This document shows, piece after piece, positions 48,348-60,129 of a stretch of DNA of 62,000 nucleotides. The DNA lies in contig NC_081414.1 in assembly GCF_030272615.1 (NCBI RefSeq), forward strand, positions 313,011,664-313,073,663. Direction: 5' to 3'. A program made the translations under genes and the position numbers. The notes beneath the pieces were generated by a model. It saw only the letters and a program-made list of their open reading frames with translations, was not told the DNA's origin and did no database searches. Within the stretch, counting starts at the first letter, position 1. Each line of letters opens with the position of its first letter. This stretch comes from Cryptomeria japonica. Lineage: Eukaryota > Streptophyta > Pinopsida > Cupressales > Cupressaceae.

Positions 48348-49894
48348 TGTAATGTCCCACCCCAATTCTGATATGAATTTTTAGTCCTTAAACCCCTTGG
48401 AGAATTTTGTCAAATACTTGGCATGTGACTGGTTCTAAATACTTCAGACTTGTCTTAACATTTTAACCCTTTGCTTCAACAATATAGAAGACTTGCAAAC
48501 AAGAACTACTACCAAGGATAAAGATGCAATCCTATTCCCAATTGTTTGATTTAATGACATCAAATAGTATGCAGAAAAGTGAAGTTACAGCAGGCTGTCA
48601 TTAGGACAAACAATTGGCAAACATTGCATGATAATGATCAAATGAAAGACAACCTTATGACTCCTTTATTTATGAATTAAATGAGCTCAATACATTCATT
48701 CAACACACATCCAAATGCCTTGCTAATAAGTACTGATTTTCAGATTGTCTGAAGATATGAGACAGCCAAGAATACTTGCAAACTACTAGAGAAATACAAA
48801 GAAGATGTGATTTTTTGGAACCTGGAATGAATCACCTAAATGAGACGATGAAGAAGCAAGGAATAACAACTAACAATGTGCCTCCAATGTGCAAGATCAA
48901 CCCTTGTTCAATGCAGCCCCTGCTGCTGCAAGTAGTATGTCTGAGAAGTCAGAGTAATCTGCACACTTGTGCTCCCAATCACCTCCTAAACTGATCAGTC
49001 TCAATGCTAGAGGAAGGTGCTACACTCAATGGAGTGTCCTACTGCCAAAACATGAAGTTATGCTCCAAATCGAAGGATTCTAGGTGCTCAAGGCCGAACT
49101 GATCAAACATCAAAATATATCTTCAAACTATCACCAAAGCTCATACAAAATGTCCCAAAGGAATTGCCTTGCTTCCAAAGTGATGTCGCTGTCCTCCAAT
49201 GTGGAATTCGATGCTCAATGATGATGAAGGAATCAAAATCGTGGGATGGGTGAAGTCTGCACCAATCTGATAAATGTCTGCAACTCAATTCGATCACCTC
49301 CAAATACACAAAATAGCATCGCCTCCTTCCTTAGACAATATTGCTGGCCTCAAACATATAAAAGCTTGCATCTACTATGGCCCAAGGACAAAATCGTGGC
49401 AATATGAAGGTCTGAAGCAAACTTTCCAAACTGAAATGAAATCTCCTTAAGTTCAATGTGAAGAACTGAGTGCTCCTCACTCACAAGCAACCCTTCAGAG
49501 GATCTTTCACCTCCTCAGTTATGCGGATCGAAGGGAGGTATCGTTCCCTAGGATCACTCTGCGGATAACCCTTGGCTCCACAACTCAATACAAGAGGAAA
49601 TAACAAAACATGCCCAATCATGAATTACCCTCTTCTATTTATCCTTTTCATATCCCATCATAAGATTCCTTCTAGAAGAGGGTAGGTACACTATAATTTT
49701 TTGAAGTGACTTTCTAATTATTTTTACTTTATACTTAAGTCACTTTATTAATTTAATAAAATATAAAGTCATCTCATGTATGTTATTAAAATAAATATAA
49801 TGAGACAACTTATATAATATTAAATTAAATAATTTCTCCTTATCTCTCCAAAATCTAACATAAACAATTCCAGGCCAAAATCGGGGACATTACA
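48348..49894 (-). mobile_element. Solo LTR, Gypsy-like, 1547 bp
   Basis: It is flanked by an exact 5-bp target duplication CTAAA (48343-48347 and 49895-49899). The ends are perfect inverted repeats, TGTAATGTCCC and GGGACATTACA. On the minus strand a TATA-like GATAAATAGAAGAGG lies near 49640, so minus is the likely orientation. No internal coding sequence is present. Confidence 0.88.
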
Positions 49895-49899
49895 CTAAA

Positions 49900-50250
49900 A
49901 CAATAGAAAGTTGTAGTCGGCAAAGAACAAAGTAAATATGTTATAGTCAGCTATGTAATAAATAATTATATTTTGTATGTATGTGTGTTAGTCCCTGATC
50001 GGTTGTTAGTTGTTGGTTAGTAGTTATCGACGGTTGGTAGCCTTAACAAACATTGGTCTACTATATATGTGTACTTGTTATTCATAGTCGGGGACCGCTC
50101 TTATGATATTGTACTCATTGCATATCTGACGAATGATAATGAAGGTATATCTTTTTGAATATGTTGCAAGTTATTTATTTTCCAATGTTTTGTAACTTTG
50201 TATTTCCGTTTACTTTGTAAACCTGTTAAAGTAGAATGCATGAGTAAACG
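49900..50250 (+). mobile_element. 3' part of a Gypsy LTR
   Basis: The sequence up to 50250 ends just before a primer-binding site and is followed by leader and gag. GTCGGGGACC and a TATATATGTG stretch lie inside. The left end is unresolved. Confidence 0.45.
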
Positions 50251-50252
50251 TT

Positions 50253-50265
50253 TGGCACCATTGCC
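50253..50265 (+). other. Gypsy primer-binding site, degenerate
   Basis: TGGCACCATTGCC differs at two positions (both G to A) from TGGCGCCGTTGCC, the primer-binding site of many plant Athila/Tat-type Gypsy elements. It lies directly upstream of the gag relic on the same strand. Confidence 0.55.
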
Positions 50266-50652
50266 TATTTGAACTCTAGCATAACATAACTCACAAACAA
50301 GAATTATGGCCATCAAATGGGACAGCCCTTTGATGAACCAATAAAAGCCAATGAAGAACGAGAGGGTTAACCAACACAAGAATTGATAAATCTTTGGGAT
50401 ACCTCATTATGAGAGCATGTTTAGAGGGAAGCTCTTGCCATGGAGGTCTCCCAGGGCACTATCGTGGACCTAACCATCAACGAAGAGGTTGATCATCTAT
50501 TGCAAAGAATGCCAAGGCTTATTGCATGACACTTCCATCATCCTACAAGACCTTTGGGAAGAGAGGGATTGAGAGCAGTGAAGGCAACAAATATTGCATT
50601 GGTAGGAGGACAAGAATTGATGGGAAGAGGAAGAACGTGACACCATTAGGAG

Positions 50653-51211
50653 CAAAGTTGCATGGACATGGATACGGATATAAATACGGGTACGGTATCA
50701 GATACGGCTACGACCATTTTTCACAACCCACAATATGGATACGACTGGATACGTCATTCATAAAAAACACATACACATATATTTAACACAATTTTCTAAG
50801 TTATTAGAGGAGATTTTCATTACTTAAAAAACAGTATAGACACATAAATTATTATAAGTTGATTTAACATTTACAATATGCAAAAATAGTAGAGTTCCAT
50901 TTGAAGATAACCCAGAAAATGGGTCACTGAAATAGAAAAGCATTTCATTTGTCTTTCTCATTTGGTGTAGGTTTTGTTTATACCATTTTGTTTTTCTTTT
51001 ATGCATGAATGAAGTTTTTTAAAATTAAATTTAGGAAGATTTACATCAATTTTTAAAGAAAAATCAAATCACACGGCATCCGACACGGTTATAAATCAAG
51101 GTTTTTTGGCGACACATGGGTGTTGTACCCGAGTTGTATTGGATACGTATCCATTTTGGATATGGGGATACACGCGCCCAAGAAGGGACAAAGGAGTTTC
51201 CGGCTACTCTG
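50653..51211 (+). mobile_element. Non-autonomous hAT-type element, copy E, nested in Gypsy gag
   Basis: 559 bp between ATTAGGAG (50645-50652) and AGTAGGAG (51212-51219), an 8-bp target duplication with one mismatch. The ends are CAAAGTTG and, inverted, CAGAGTAG, as in copy D. The left array has GGATACGG-type units and the right array has GGATACGTATCC. It interrupts Gypsy leader or gag sequence, so it is younger than that element. Confidence 0.88.
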
Positions 51212-51219
51212 AGTAGGAG

Positions 51220-53156
51220 ACATACCCTTGGAGATTAATTCCCTTGCAACCGAACAAGGATAGAACATGAATCCCAAGTGGTCATGAAGTGACAGAGGGA
51301 TCGGTGAGAAGATCTCTTCGATTGAGAGAACAATGTGAATACTGAAGGCTTTTGAGAAGAATCTGAAAGCCCAAGCCTGCCGAGAGGAGCCAAAGCATTA
51401 GACAGGAAGAAAGCTAGACATCTAGTGAAGGGCATACTCAACGTACACATATTGAGTGGGAGGAAATTGCCCAATAGTCACTACTCCCGAGCGAAATACA
51501 CCATGACCTTGCTAACCAAGCAGACAATCTGTTTGTATAGTCAACACCGAACGAGGAGAATGAAGAAAGAAATCCTGAATTAATTGAGATATTCAAGAAT
51601 AATGTATGCCACATTGAGAGGCTATTCATCTCGATGGAATTGAGAATTGGAGGAACCATATTGAAGACCATCGGATGAAGGGAGTGCAAGAACAAGTTTG
51701 AAGAGATCTGGAGTGCAAGGGATGCTAAAGGTGAACATGTAGAGGACTTGTACGTGGCCATGAGTGCAAGGCAGGTATTGGAATGTGGAGGACAAGACAG
51801 TTCACCTAGGCCCAACGCACAAAGACACAATGAAGTGAGAAAAAATGGTGACTCCCCTAGCAAGTATAAATAAGGAGAGATAGAAATTCTTGAAGTTCAT
51901 GGGGAACAAGTTTGAAGATCCTATGAGGCATTGCAAGACACACAAAACCATATGAATAGCAAGCTGCTAGGAACATAAAGACTATCAACTTAGAGCATTT
52001 CCAACGACGCTATGGCATAGAGCCATTGATTGGTTCACGAAACTTGACAAAGAATCTACAAGCTCTTGTATGCATTGAAGAAGGTGTTTGAGGCAGAGTT
52101 CAAACTATTGAGAGACAATAATGAGATCATGGTAGAGATCTACGATACTAAGCAAGGAGAAAATGAGAATGTACGAGCTTACAATTGTAGGCTCAAAGAA
52201 CTACTAGTGAAGCTGGAGAACTAGTTGGTTGATGGGCTAAAGAAGTGGTGATTCAACAAGGGTTTGATCCCCTCGTTGTGAAAAAAGATGAAAATGGTGC
52301 CTTTGTCCTTGTACACTGATTCTTGCAATTGGCTGATGGACATTGAGAGTGAAAACAAATATATTCCGGAGGGTAGGAAAATATGGATGACGATCGAGAG
52401 TATGGAGGAAAGTAGCAACGAAGAATCTAAGACGATAGGTTATGGTGTGAATGATGAGAGAACTGAAGGCCAAGAAAGAAAATTCAAAAGAAACCAAAGA
52501 ATTGTGGTTAACCGACTGTAAAGTAGGTCATACTAGAACTAATTGTCCAAAAAAAAAAATTTATGAGATCTATCATGTAATGGGACATTCCATCAAGGAA
52601 TGCCCATGCAATTTAATAACAAGAAGCACTCAAGTTCTCTTCATAGAGGGGGAACAATCAATCCTCCCGACCACACCTTCTAAATCACAAAATAATAATA
52701 ATAATAATAATGCATCTCCTAGTAGGTACCGCAACAAAAGAGGAAATGACATTTAGTATAATAACAGTAGGTTGAGAAGCCGTAGCTATATGATTCTAAA
52801 GGAAGACTTACGATCCAGTGCTAGAAATGTAGTGAATGGGGTCACTTTGCCAGAAAATGTTAGAGTAACCAAAATAAAGGAGGAATGATGTGCAAATGGT
52901 GTGGACCAAGTGATCATGAAGACACCGACTATCAAAAAAAAAAGGTATCAACATGCTGGATATGGAGGAACAAGATGAGGAAGTCTTGGCAATTGCAAGA
53001 TTACAAACAAAGAAGGCAACTTATCCATACTATTGTATGGAGAAGGAGAGACTTCGAGAGGCCAAAGTGGAAGTGGAACAGGCAATGGCCAAAGAATGGA
53101 GAACCTGCAACGAAGCAACAAGTACCTTGTTGCAGTCGGAGTCTGAAAAGCTTTAG
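51220..53156 (+). pseudogene. Gypsy-type gag remnant
   Basis: Broken frames on the + strand carry a retrotransposon gag domain near 52.0-52.25 kb (WHRAIDWFTKL, then EAEFKLLRDNNE, TKQGENENVRAYNCRLKEL). Two zinc knuckles follow near 52.82 and 52.89 kb: C*KCSEWGHFARKC, where a TAG replaces what was probably Gln, and CKWCGPSDHEDTDY, where the last Cys is Tyr. A Glu/Lys-rich helix (EKERLREAKVEVEQAMAKEW) ends at a stop at 53156. Upstream pieces (51.3-51.9 kb) continue the N-terminal part. Protease and RT do not follow; the next block is on the other strand. It is inactive. Confidence 0.75.
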
Positions 53157-53309
53157 ATCTTTTAAAAATATCTATATATTGTGGTTTTTTTCAATTCCCA
53201 TAGTCTTTGTTGAGTTTGAGTGTCAAGTTCATGTATGAGCCAAAAATCAGTTTGCTGAGTTTGTGTCAAGTCCGAGTTTTGTAACTATTGTGTAGATCAA
53301 TATCATAAA

Positions 53310-55076
53310 AATGTAGAAAAGTAATAAGAACAAAGGATTTTGAAAGTCAAAAGAAAAATTAATAGAGAAACTTTCACAATTAATCATACATAGCAATACT
53401 CAATATACTGCAGCAATCACCAACAAACCAGCCAATGGCTTTTACAAATTAGACTTCATTCTCTCTACCTTACCAATAAATAGTAAATAAAAATACTGAT
53501 TAGAGTTTCCATTGTGGCTTTTGCCTGATCCATACCTAGAATTCAAAGGCTTTGGCTTCAATTTTCCAATCATTAACACTTCAAGCTAGTGCCCAAATTA
53601 TAAATGCCTGAACTTACCCTCTCATTCACTACACAAAAGAGGCCTCTAAGAAAGTATCATTGAAACTTATTCCTTAGTGTACAAGAAATGCACTTGATGG
53701 TTCCTCCTTTGGCTCACACTTTCAACTCGTACAAAACAGGGAATCAATATCTAGCAAAGAAAAATGAATAGTAGAATTGTCAACCAGGTCTCATTAGCCC
53801 ACAATGTTTTCCTATAAATATTATTAGATGTGGTGGATGATGATGTTTGTGATTCCTCTTCTCTCACTCAAAATGCTGATATACATATGTATTAGCATCC
53901 GTTTCTAGCCTTGGCCTTAAATCAGTCAAACTGGCCTTAGGCTTAAGTTGGTCTTCTTTTTCTTAGTCTTTCCCTTTGGAAACCTATCCTCAAATGGCTA
54001 TTTGTACTTGTAGATGTCTATTATCGTTAGAGTTTGTTGGTTGAAAATTTTGTAAACCTAAGAGGATGTGCAAAATTGTGGTTTCAACCACAGCACGTGA
54101 GTATAAACTCTCCTAATTTAGGGAAAGCTCCCCCTTTTTTAACACTTAACTAAAACTAATTTAATCTAATATGGGTAGGACAACAACCTTTCCTCTTGTT
54201 TTAGAAAAGATTATGTTCTTCTCTTCATAGAAAAGAAACAACAATTTTGAAAGAATTATAACAGCAACCTAAAACAAAACCAAGAGAGGAAATGAAGTTT
54301 CCTGAAAGCACAAAGACTTCCGTCACTTCCTCCGGGACGGGAAAACAACAACCAAGCACAAAGTCTTGAGTTTCTAAAATCCTATCTACCCTTTTTAGAA
54401 TGATGGAATAAGAACAATGTACAACATAAGCCAGCACAAAGTTTGCGAGTATGACGCACCTTTAAGTCACTTTAAATGGGAATTACTACAAGCGCAAAGT
54501 CGTGCAACTCTTCTCAGATTCTAATCACAAACTAAACTAATTCAGCCTTCAATATTTGCAGCACAAAGTCTGCAGATATTTAGAGTGAAGCTCTTCTCAA
54601 CAACTTTCTACAACTTCAAGCAAGTACAAAGAAATGTCCCAATATGACATAAGAACACAATGGATACAAAGTATGGCTTCAACACAAAGTCTGAAATTCC
54701 AACTCTTTGATATTACTTGAGAGAAAATAGTTTACAACTATAAAACTCAAAGTCTCTATGAGTGCAAAATTCTGCAGAGTTTTCTTACTTGCCAAAAAGA
54801 TATCAATTACATTGAGCACCCTCTTGTATATATAGGAGAGGGGTTGAGAGCAAAATGTGGGAGAAGTCTAATTAACTTAGACTTTTTCCACAACTAACTA
54901 ACTAACTATGACCTATTCAAATTACAGTTCTATTACTAACCAACTTGTAATTTGTTTACATGTAATTACAATTTACAAAATTACAAGTGAAAGTTCACTT
55001 GCAATCATGACTCTTGACATCACATGTAATTTGTTGAAAACAAAATGCATATACAAAAGTTAAGTGTTGAAAGACA
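53310..55076 (-). mobile_element. LTR-like segment, minus orientation, 3' of the unknown frame
   Basis: On the minus strand the right edge reads as a purine tract (GGAAGGGAAAAGAATAAAAA) followed at 55076 by TGTCTTTCAACAC, a plausible 3' LTR start. It lies only about 35 bases after the stop of the large minus-strand frame. A TATA box (CCTATATATACAAG) lies near 54830. About eight scattered copies of AGCACAAAGTCT occur at 54307-54690. The left limit is a guess, and the matching 5' LTR was not found before 62000, so the LTR claim rests on the edge features alone. Confidence 0.42.
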
Positions 55077-55111
55077 CTTTTTTATTCTTTTCCCTTCCTG
55101 GCCATGAGGGA

Positions 55112-58100
55112 CTAAAAATTGTTGATGGATTTCTGCAATTCATCATGATCAGGACCTGCTATATTCCTAGCAACAACAATTGTCTTGACGATGACATCAA
55201 AGTATCTAACTGTTGCCTCTTTGTGTTTTTCAAGAGTGGTCTGCATCTTATCAAAGGACATCTGGTATTTCACGAACTTGTGGATCGAAGCTACAACAAA
55301 TTGCTCCGATTCCAACTCCCCATGAAGGTTCGACACTAAGTCAGCAAGAATCAAGTTTTCAACGAGCATCTCTCCATCATGACTTAAGATTTTGCAAGAT
55401 ATTTTGTCAAAATTGGAGATGATATCCCGCTTAGCTTCATCACTCATTTCAAGGGCGGCTTGCACGTCTTTGATGAGATCTTTGATGCCCAATGACTTAT
55501 TTGTCATGAGATCTTCAAATTCTATGTATCTTTCTCTATTTGGAATTACCATATTGTTGCACAAAATTTCCAATTTGATCTGGTCCATCTCATGCTAGAT
55601 CTTCAAATCTTTCTCAATTGAAATGAGACTCTGGTTGAAAGTTCCCAAGGTCTGATTCAGTTTTAGCTTTGCTGCTCTTACATTGCTCAACACGTGCAAT
55701 GCTTTCTTCACCACTTAAGTACTCTGATTAATCAATTGATCTACCCAAGAATCAATTGATCTACCCAAGAATCAATTGCCTTAGCCTTTTGAGCAGCTTT
55801 CTCCAATTGTTTTATAGATTCTTCGGATGTGGAGGAGGTCAAAGGATCAACCTGTTTTGAAGAATTTGTGATCTTTTGGATCATTGTGATGAGCTGTGAA
55901 TTCTTCTCTTTGAGCTCATTCTTCTTTGTTAGCATCTCATCGTAGCTTTGGACCAGTGAAGCTACTGAATCTTGGGCATCATGCATGAGACCAGAATGCG
56001 TCTATTTCCCAAGTTCCACCCTCGTGAGCCTGTAGTTTGACAACTGCATTTCTTTTGGCGGTTTCTCAACTAGAGGCTCTGCCACTTCTGCATATTTCAT
56101 TTTATTGCTATCTACCATCACCCATGAGACTATTTTCGCCATCTTACTGACCCTTGGTTTAGGTTTCCCGAGCTGTTGAAAATCAAATATGTCTGGAGAG
56201 ACCTCCTACTTTTTCCTTTTGGGTGTGATCAAACTCAACCAAGGGGGTAGTTCTAATGAGTTCGCATTTGAGATTGCAACCGTGGTTTGAGAAGAAACAA
56301 GTTCAACCTCTACCACAACTGTAACTCTAGGAGGAGCCTTTGTTCGAACAACAAGTGTCTGTTCTGATGACAAATCATGACTTGCTTCCATCATGAACTT
56401 ATCAAAACTCATGGCAGAAGTATCAACCTCAGGGAAAGAAACACTAGACAAAATGGCATACGAGGGATTCACATCAAAGACATTCTCTAAGCCACCATGA
56501 GAGGTCTCAACAGGAACTTCTATGCTATCACGAGTAGATGTGCTTGGTTCCACAGGTTCCACATGAACGGCGGAGAAAGAATCCACATCCATATCAATTG
56601 AAGACATGGGTACATCCAACGATAATTGGGGAAGGGTTGTATGAGGAGAATCTGAGCCTATAGAAGGAGGTGATTTTGTTGTATTCTCCTCATGAGTATC
56701 ATTGTCAGCATCAATAACCTGTATTTGCACTTCTGGCTTTTCCTTTCCTTTTAGTGACACTTTTGGTGGAGGAATAACCAAAGCTCTGCTGACCCTCAAT
56801 TTGACTCTTGTGCCAGAAGAGGAGGCACCTTCTTTGGACTTGATTTTGACTTCAAATCTTCACCCAACAGGTCCAGTTGAATCACCTTCTGCTCCACCTT
56901 TAATCTTTATGGTCTTGACATTATTGTTCTTCAACCAAGCATTGGTGTTTGCAAGAATGGACTGAAATCTGTCCAAGATAGAGTCACATTCCTTCTTTGA
57001 CCAATGAGGAGAAGGAAGAGGGGCTTCAGCAACCCTTTGCTCTATGTACTCTGGATCAAGAATTTTTCCATCATCTACCATCCCTTTTGGAATCCTAGTC
57101 AAATCAAGATCTACAATCAGCTCCAGGGTAAGCCTACTGTAGTCCATTCTTCTAATATCTTCTTCAGTGTGGAAATCAGCCCAAATATCTTCGAGACGAT
57201 GAACATGAGTGAAGGCCCTCTTGATTTTGTCCTTCATCCCTCGATAATCAAAATCTTTCCTCTCCTTGAACTTCCTGAACTTGATTTCTTGGAGTTCGGT
57301 CTCCATTGCCTTGGCCCTTGCTGAGGTGTTCAAAGAATATCGACTGATCTGCAATGGATTGTGTGAGGAAATATTGGTACCTAACTTGTGATTGGCAAGT
57401 TGTATTGTATGAACTGCCATCAACTGTCTTGCCAACTCCATCAAAAGGATCTTGGCAGTGGGATACCGGGATAACATGTATGTCTGTCCTTCAAAACATC
57501 CAACTCTCATTAGGTGAAAGTTGTAAACTGCAAGAACAAACACTCATATTCATTCACTTTCTTCCATAGTGCCTCAGAGACCCTTCTATTTTTGAGCGTC
57601 TTGTCAAAAAGACACATGAAGTGACCAAAGAATGCATCTTGCACTCTTCTGTAATGAATTCTGCTAGGCCTCAAAGATAGCTGCCCATAGTACTTCCATA
57701 TTGGCACCAACGACCTGTCACCCTTAGTAGAAAGACCAAGAAATTGTCTGAGTGATGCCGTGATATACACCAAGTATGGATTCATTTAGAAAGTGAAAGT
57801 AGTGGGAACTTGTGACAACTGCTCACATAGGTTGTCGCTGATGACTTCTCCCCAAAAAATGTGAGACCGCCCCTTCCTCATGATCACAATATACTTGTAC
57901 ATCCAGATTTCAAACACATTAGAGTGTTTCAAACCCATTATCCTACTAAGAAGAGTGATCATGTGACCAACTTCTTCAATGAAGTCACAACGATACAACT
58001 TGGACCATCTTGAAAAGCAAGTTCTAGGAGTATTAAGCCACTTAGCATTAATGTATCTAATGCCTTCTCTTCATTGTGATATCTGCATACATAGGAGTTG

Positions 58101-58543
58101 CGGGGACTTTGAAAATCTTATCAATAGTTTCTGCATCTAACCCGATAATTACGTTCCCATCATGATCTCTGATTGTTCTAGTCTCCTTATCAAAATGAGA
58201 GGCACATGCAAGTACAAACTCACGCTCCAAGGCAGCCACTGGGAAAGAAGAGACCAAATGGATATGGCTGTTCAAGAGTAACTGCATCCCATGTGTTGGT
58301 GAGACCTTTGCTCTTTTTAATAACTTAGACATGTCCACATGTCCAATCTTTGTGTCTTGGATCTCATCAATGAGAGAGACTACTTGAGTGGGGGCAATCT
58401 CATTTTGATATTTGTCATACTTATATTTCATTTTCTTGTTTGGAGGAGATGTCAGCTCTTCTGTCATCGAACAAGAATCTGCAACACTGTGATGAAAACT
58501 TAAGAGGGTAAGAACATCTTCAGCAGCTATTGGGGATTCCATA
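55112..58543 (-). pseudogene. Decayed large frame (about 1,140 codons) of unknown family
   Basis: Read from ATG at 58543, the minus strand gives one protein-like sequence held open over 3.4 kb. It has three frameshifts (near 58072, near 57512, and a 20-bp duplication near 55736-55780) and several in-frame stops (57786, 56860, 56206, about 56000, about 55600). The N-terminal half is globular (AALEREFVLACASHFDKETR, DETIDKIFKVP-like text, YPTAKILLMELARQL, DIWADFHTEEDIRRMDYSRL). The middle is Ser/Thr/Pro-rich and ends PKRKK. The C-terminus is coiled-coil-like (SYDEMLTKKNELKEKNSQL, EMSDEAKRDIISNF). I see no zinc knuckle, protease, RT, integrase or transposase motif. Position suggests cargo or a gag-like gene of an LTR element. 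A lineage-specific host gene copied by a transposon is the alternative. Confidence 0.55.
55736..55780. repeat. 20-bp tandem duplication within the unknown frame
   Basis: ATCTACCCAAGAATCAATTG occurs twice in succession. Because 20 is not a multiple of three, it shifts the minus-strand frame at this point. Confidence 0.9.
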
Positions 58544-58711
58544 ATCCTCAAACCTTTGAAAACCAATGTTTACATCAAGATTTCGATGGGTTTTTATCAC
58601 GAAACAACTTGGATTGACTCAAAGGTGCTTTATGGATAAGCTTTAGACAATGATGGAAGGGAATCAGATCTTGCGGGGTTGACTGCAAGTGGAAGAACTT
58701 TCACAACTCGC

Positions 58712-60117
58712 ACTTGTAATCGGGTCTCCAAGACCCCACTGCAAGTGGAAGAGTAAAGTTTGATGGCAAGTGATAATGGATACTTGTAGTTGGGTCTTGG
58801 AGACCCGATAACAATTAACTAATATGCGATAGTCTCTTGGAAAGCACTTTGAGCATGAAGGGATATGAATACAAGAGAGGCGATCATGAGATGCACAACT
58901 TGGCGGCAACACTCCTTTACTTGTAATGACACACAAGCCAAAATGGCTTTCAATCGGGTCATCAAGACCCGACTACAAGTGATATTGCTTGAAAGTGAAT
59001 TGGAGGAGAAAACTTGCAATCAGGTCTTGAGGACCCGATTGCAAATGAAGGCACAAGGGAAGTGATTAGAGACTTGCCTGAGAAGAGTTGAAGACCAGTG
59101 TGCATTCATATGCGCATAAAGCAAGACAAAAGCTCACTTGTAATCGGTTCTTGAGACCCAATTACAAGTGGATCACAATGATCTTGTAATTGGGTCTTCA
59201 AGACGAAGACTTGACTACAAGTTAGCTACAACTTGAAAGCAAAACGTGTGGGCAGAACGCTCGTAAATAACTTGCATGCATCCCCTCAAAACTCGACTGC
59301 AAGATGCAGAAGATTTGAGGCACGCAAATGGAAGAATACAACCTTTGAAAGAGGAGACACATCTCTTACTTGCAGTCGGGACTCAAAGGCCCGATTGCAA
59401 GTATATATTACATACAAAAACGCGAACTTGACTTCGAGCACCACAGACCTGAAATGCATCTTTAAAGACAAAGAAAACTCTTTTTATCACTTACATTAGG
59501 GTCTGTGATGATCGATTGCAAGTAAATAAAATGAATTCTCTGAAATGCATTCCAACAAAAAGCGAAAACCGACTGAAGAGGAGAAAGGATCATGAAAATA
59601 TTGGCACACAACGCGAAAACTGAAATGCCAAAACCCTTATATCAAAACATCAAAATAACCAAACAAAAGGACATACCTGAAGAGGAGAAATCCGCCTAAC
59701 CAAAAACGCGACTAGGAATAAGCAATGAATCTTGGCAATGAACCTCTCAAAGACTCTTATAGTCGATTTGGGAAGGAAGACTCCTAGAATGCAATCTCCT
59801 CATACATAAATGCAACGTCTTTGCCAAGAAAAACGGACTAAGAAAGAAAAGGGAAAGGCGTAATAACTCTTTGAGCTTCCCAAGCAAGAACTTGTAGTCG
59901 GGTCTTGAACCTCCGACTACAAGTTAAATAGAGATTACTTTTACTTGCAAGAAAGACTTGCTATTGGGTTTAAAACATTCGACTTCAAGTTAGACTATCA
60001 CTAAAATATAAAGTCAAAATGAATCGGGTTTCTAACCTAGGATGACAAATAAATGAAGTTATTATTTAAAAACAAAGAATCCACTTGCAATCGGGTCTCT
60101 AAGACCCGATTACAAGT
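58712..60117. repeat. Array of about 13 imperfect 35-bp palindromes
   Basis: The consensus arms are ACTTGTAATCGGGTCTT and AAGACCCGATTACAAGT around a 1-4 base centre. Copies lie at about 58712-58746, 58782-58816, 58951-58981, 59012-59047, 59135-59170, 59183-59223, 59270-59302 (weak), 59368-59402, 59488-59523 (weak), 59889-59925, 59956-59990, 60021-60046 (partial) and 60082-60117. Spacers are unrelated and of uneven length (about 30-365 bases), so this is not a simple tandem repeat. As RNA each copy could form a stem of 12-16 pairs. The array lies directly upstream of the large minus-strand frame. Confidence 0.88.
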
Positions 60118-60129
60118 TAGAGTCTATCC

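Noticed and set aside
58664-59499. Several 60-90 codon frames
   Set aside because: They run through the palindrome array and its spacers and show no protein-like conservation.
58712-60117. CRISPR array
   Set aside because: Spacing is uneven, repeats are degenerate and the genome is a plant; the array is palindromic repeats of another kind.
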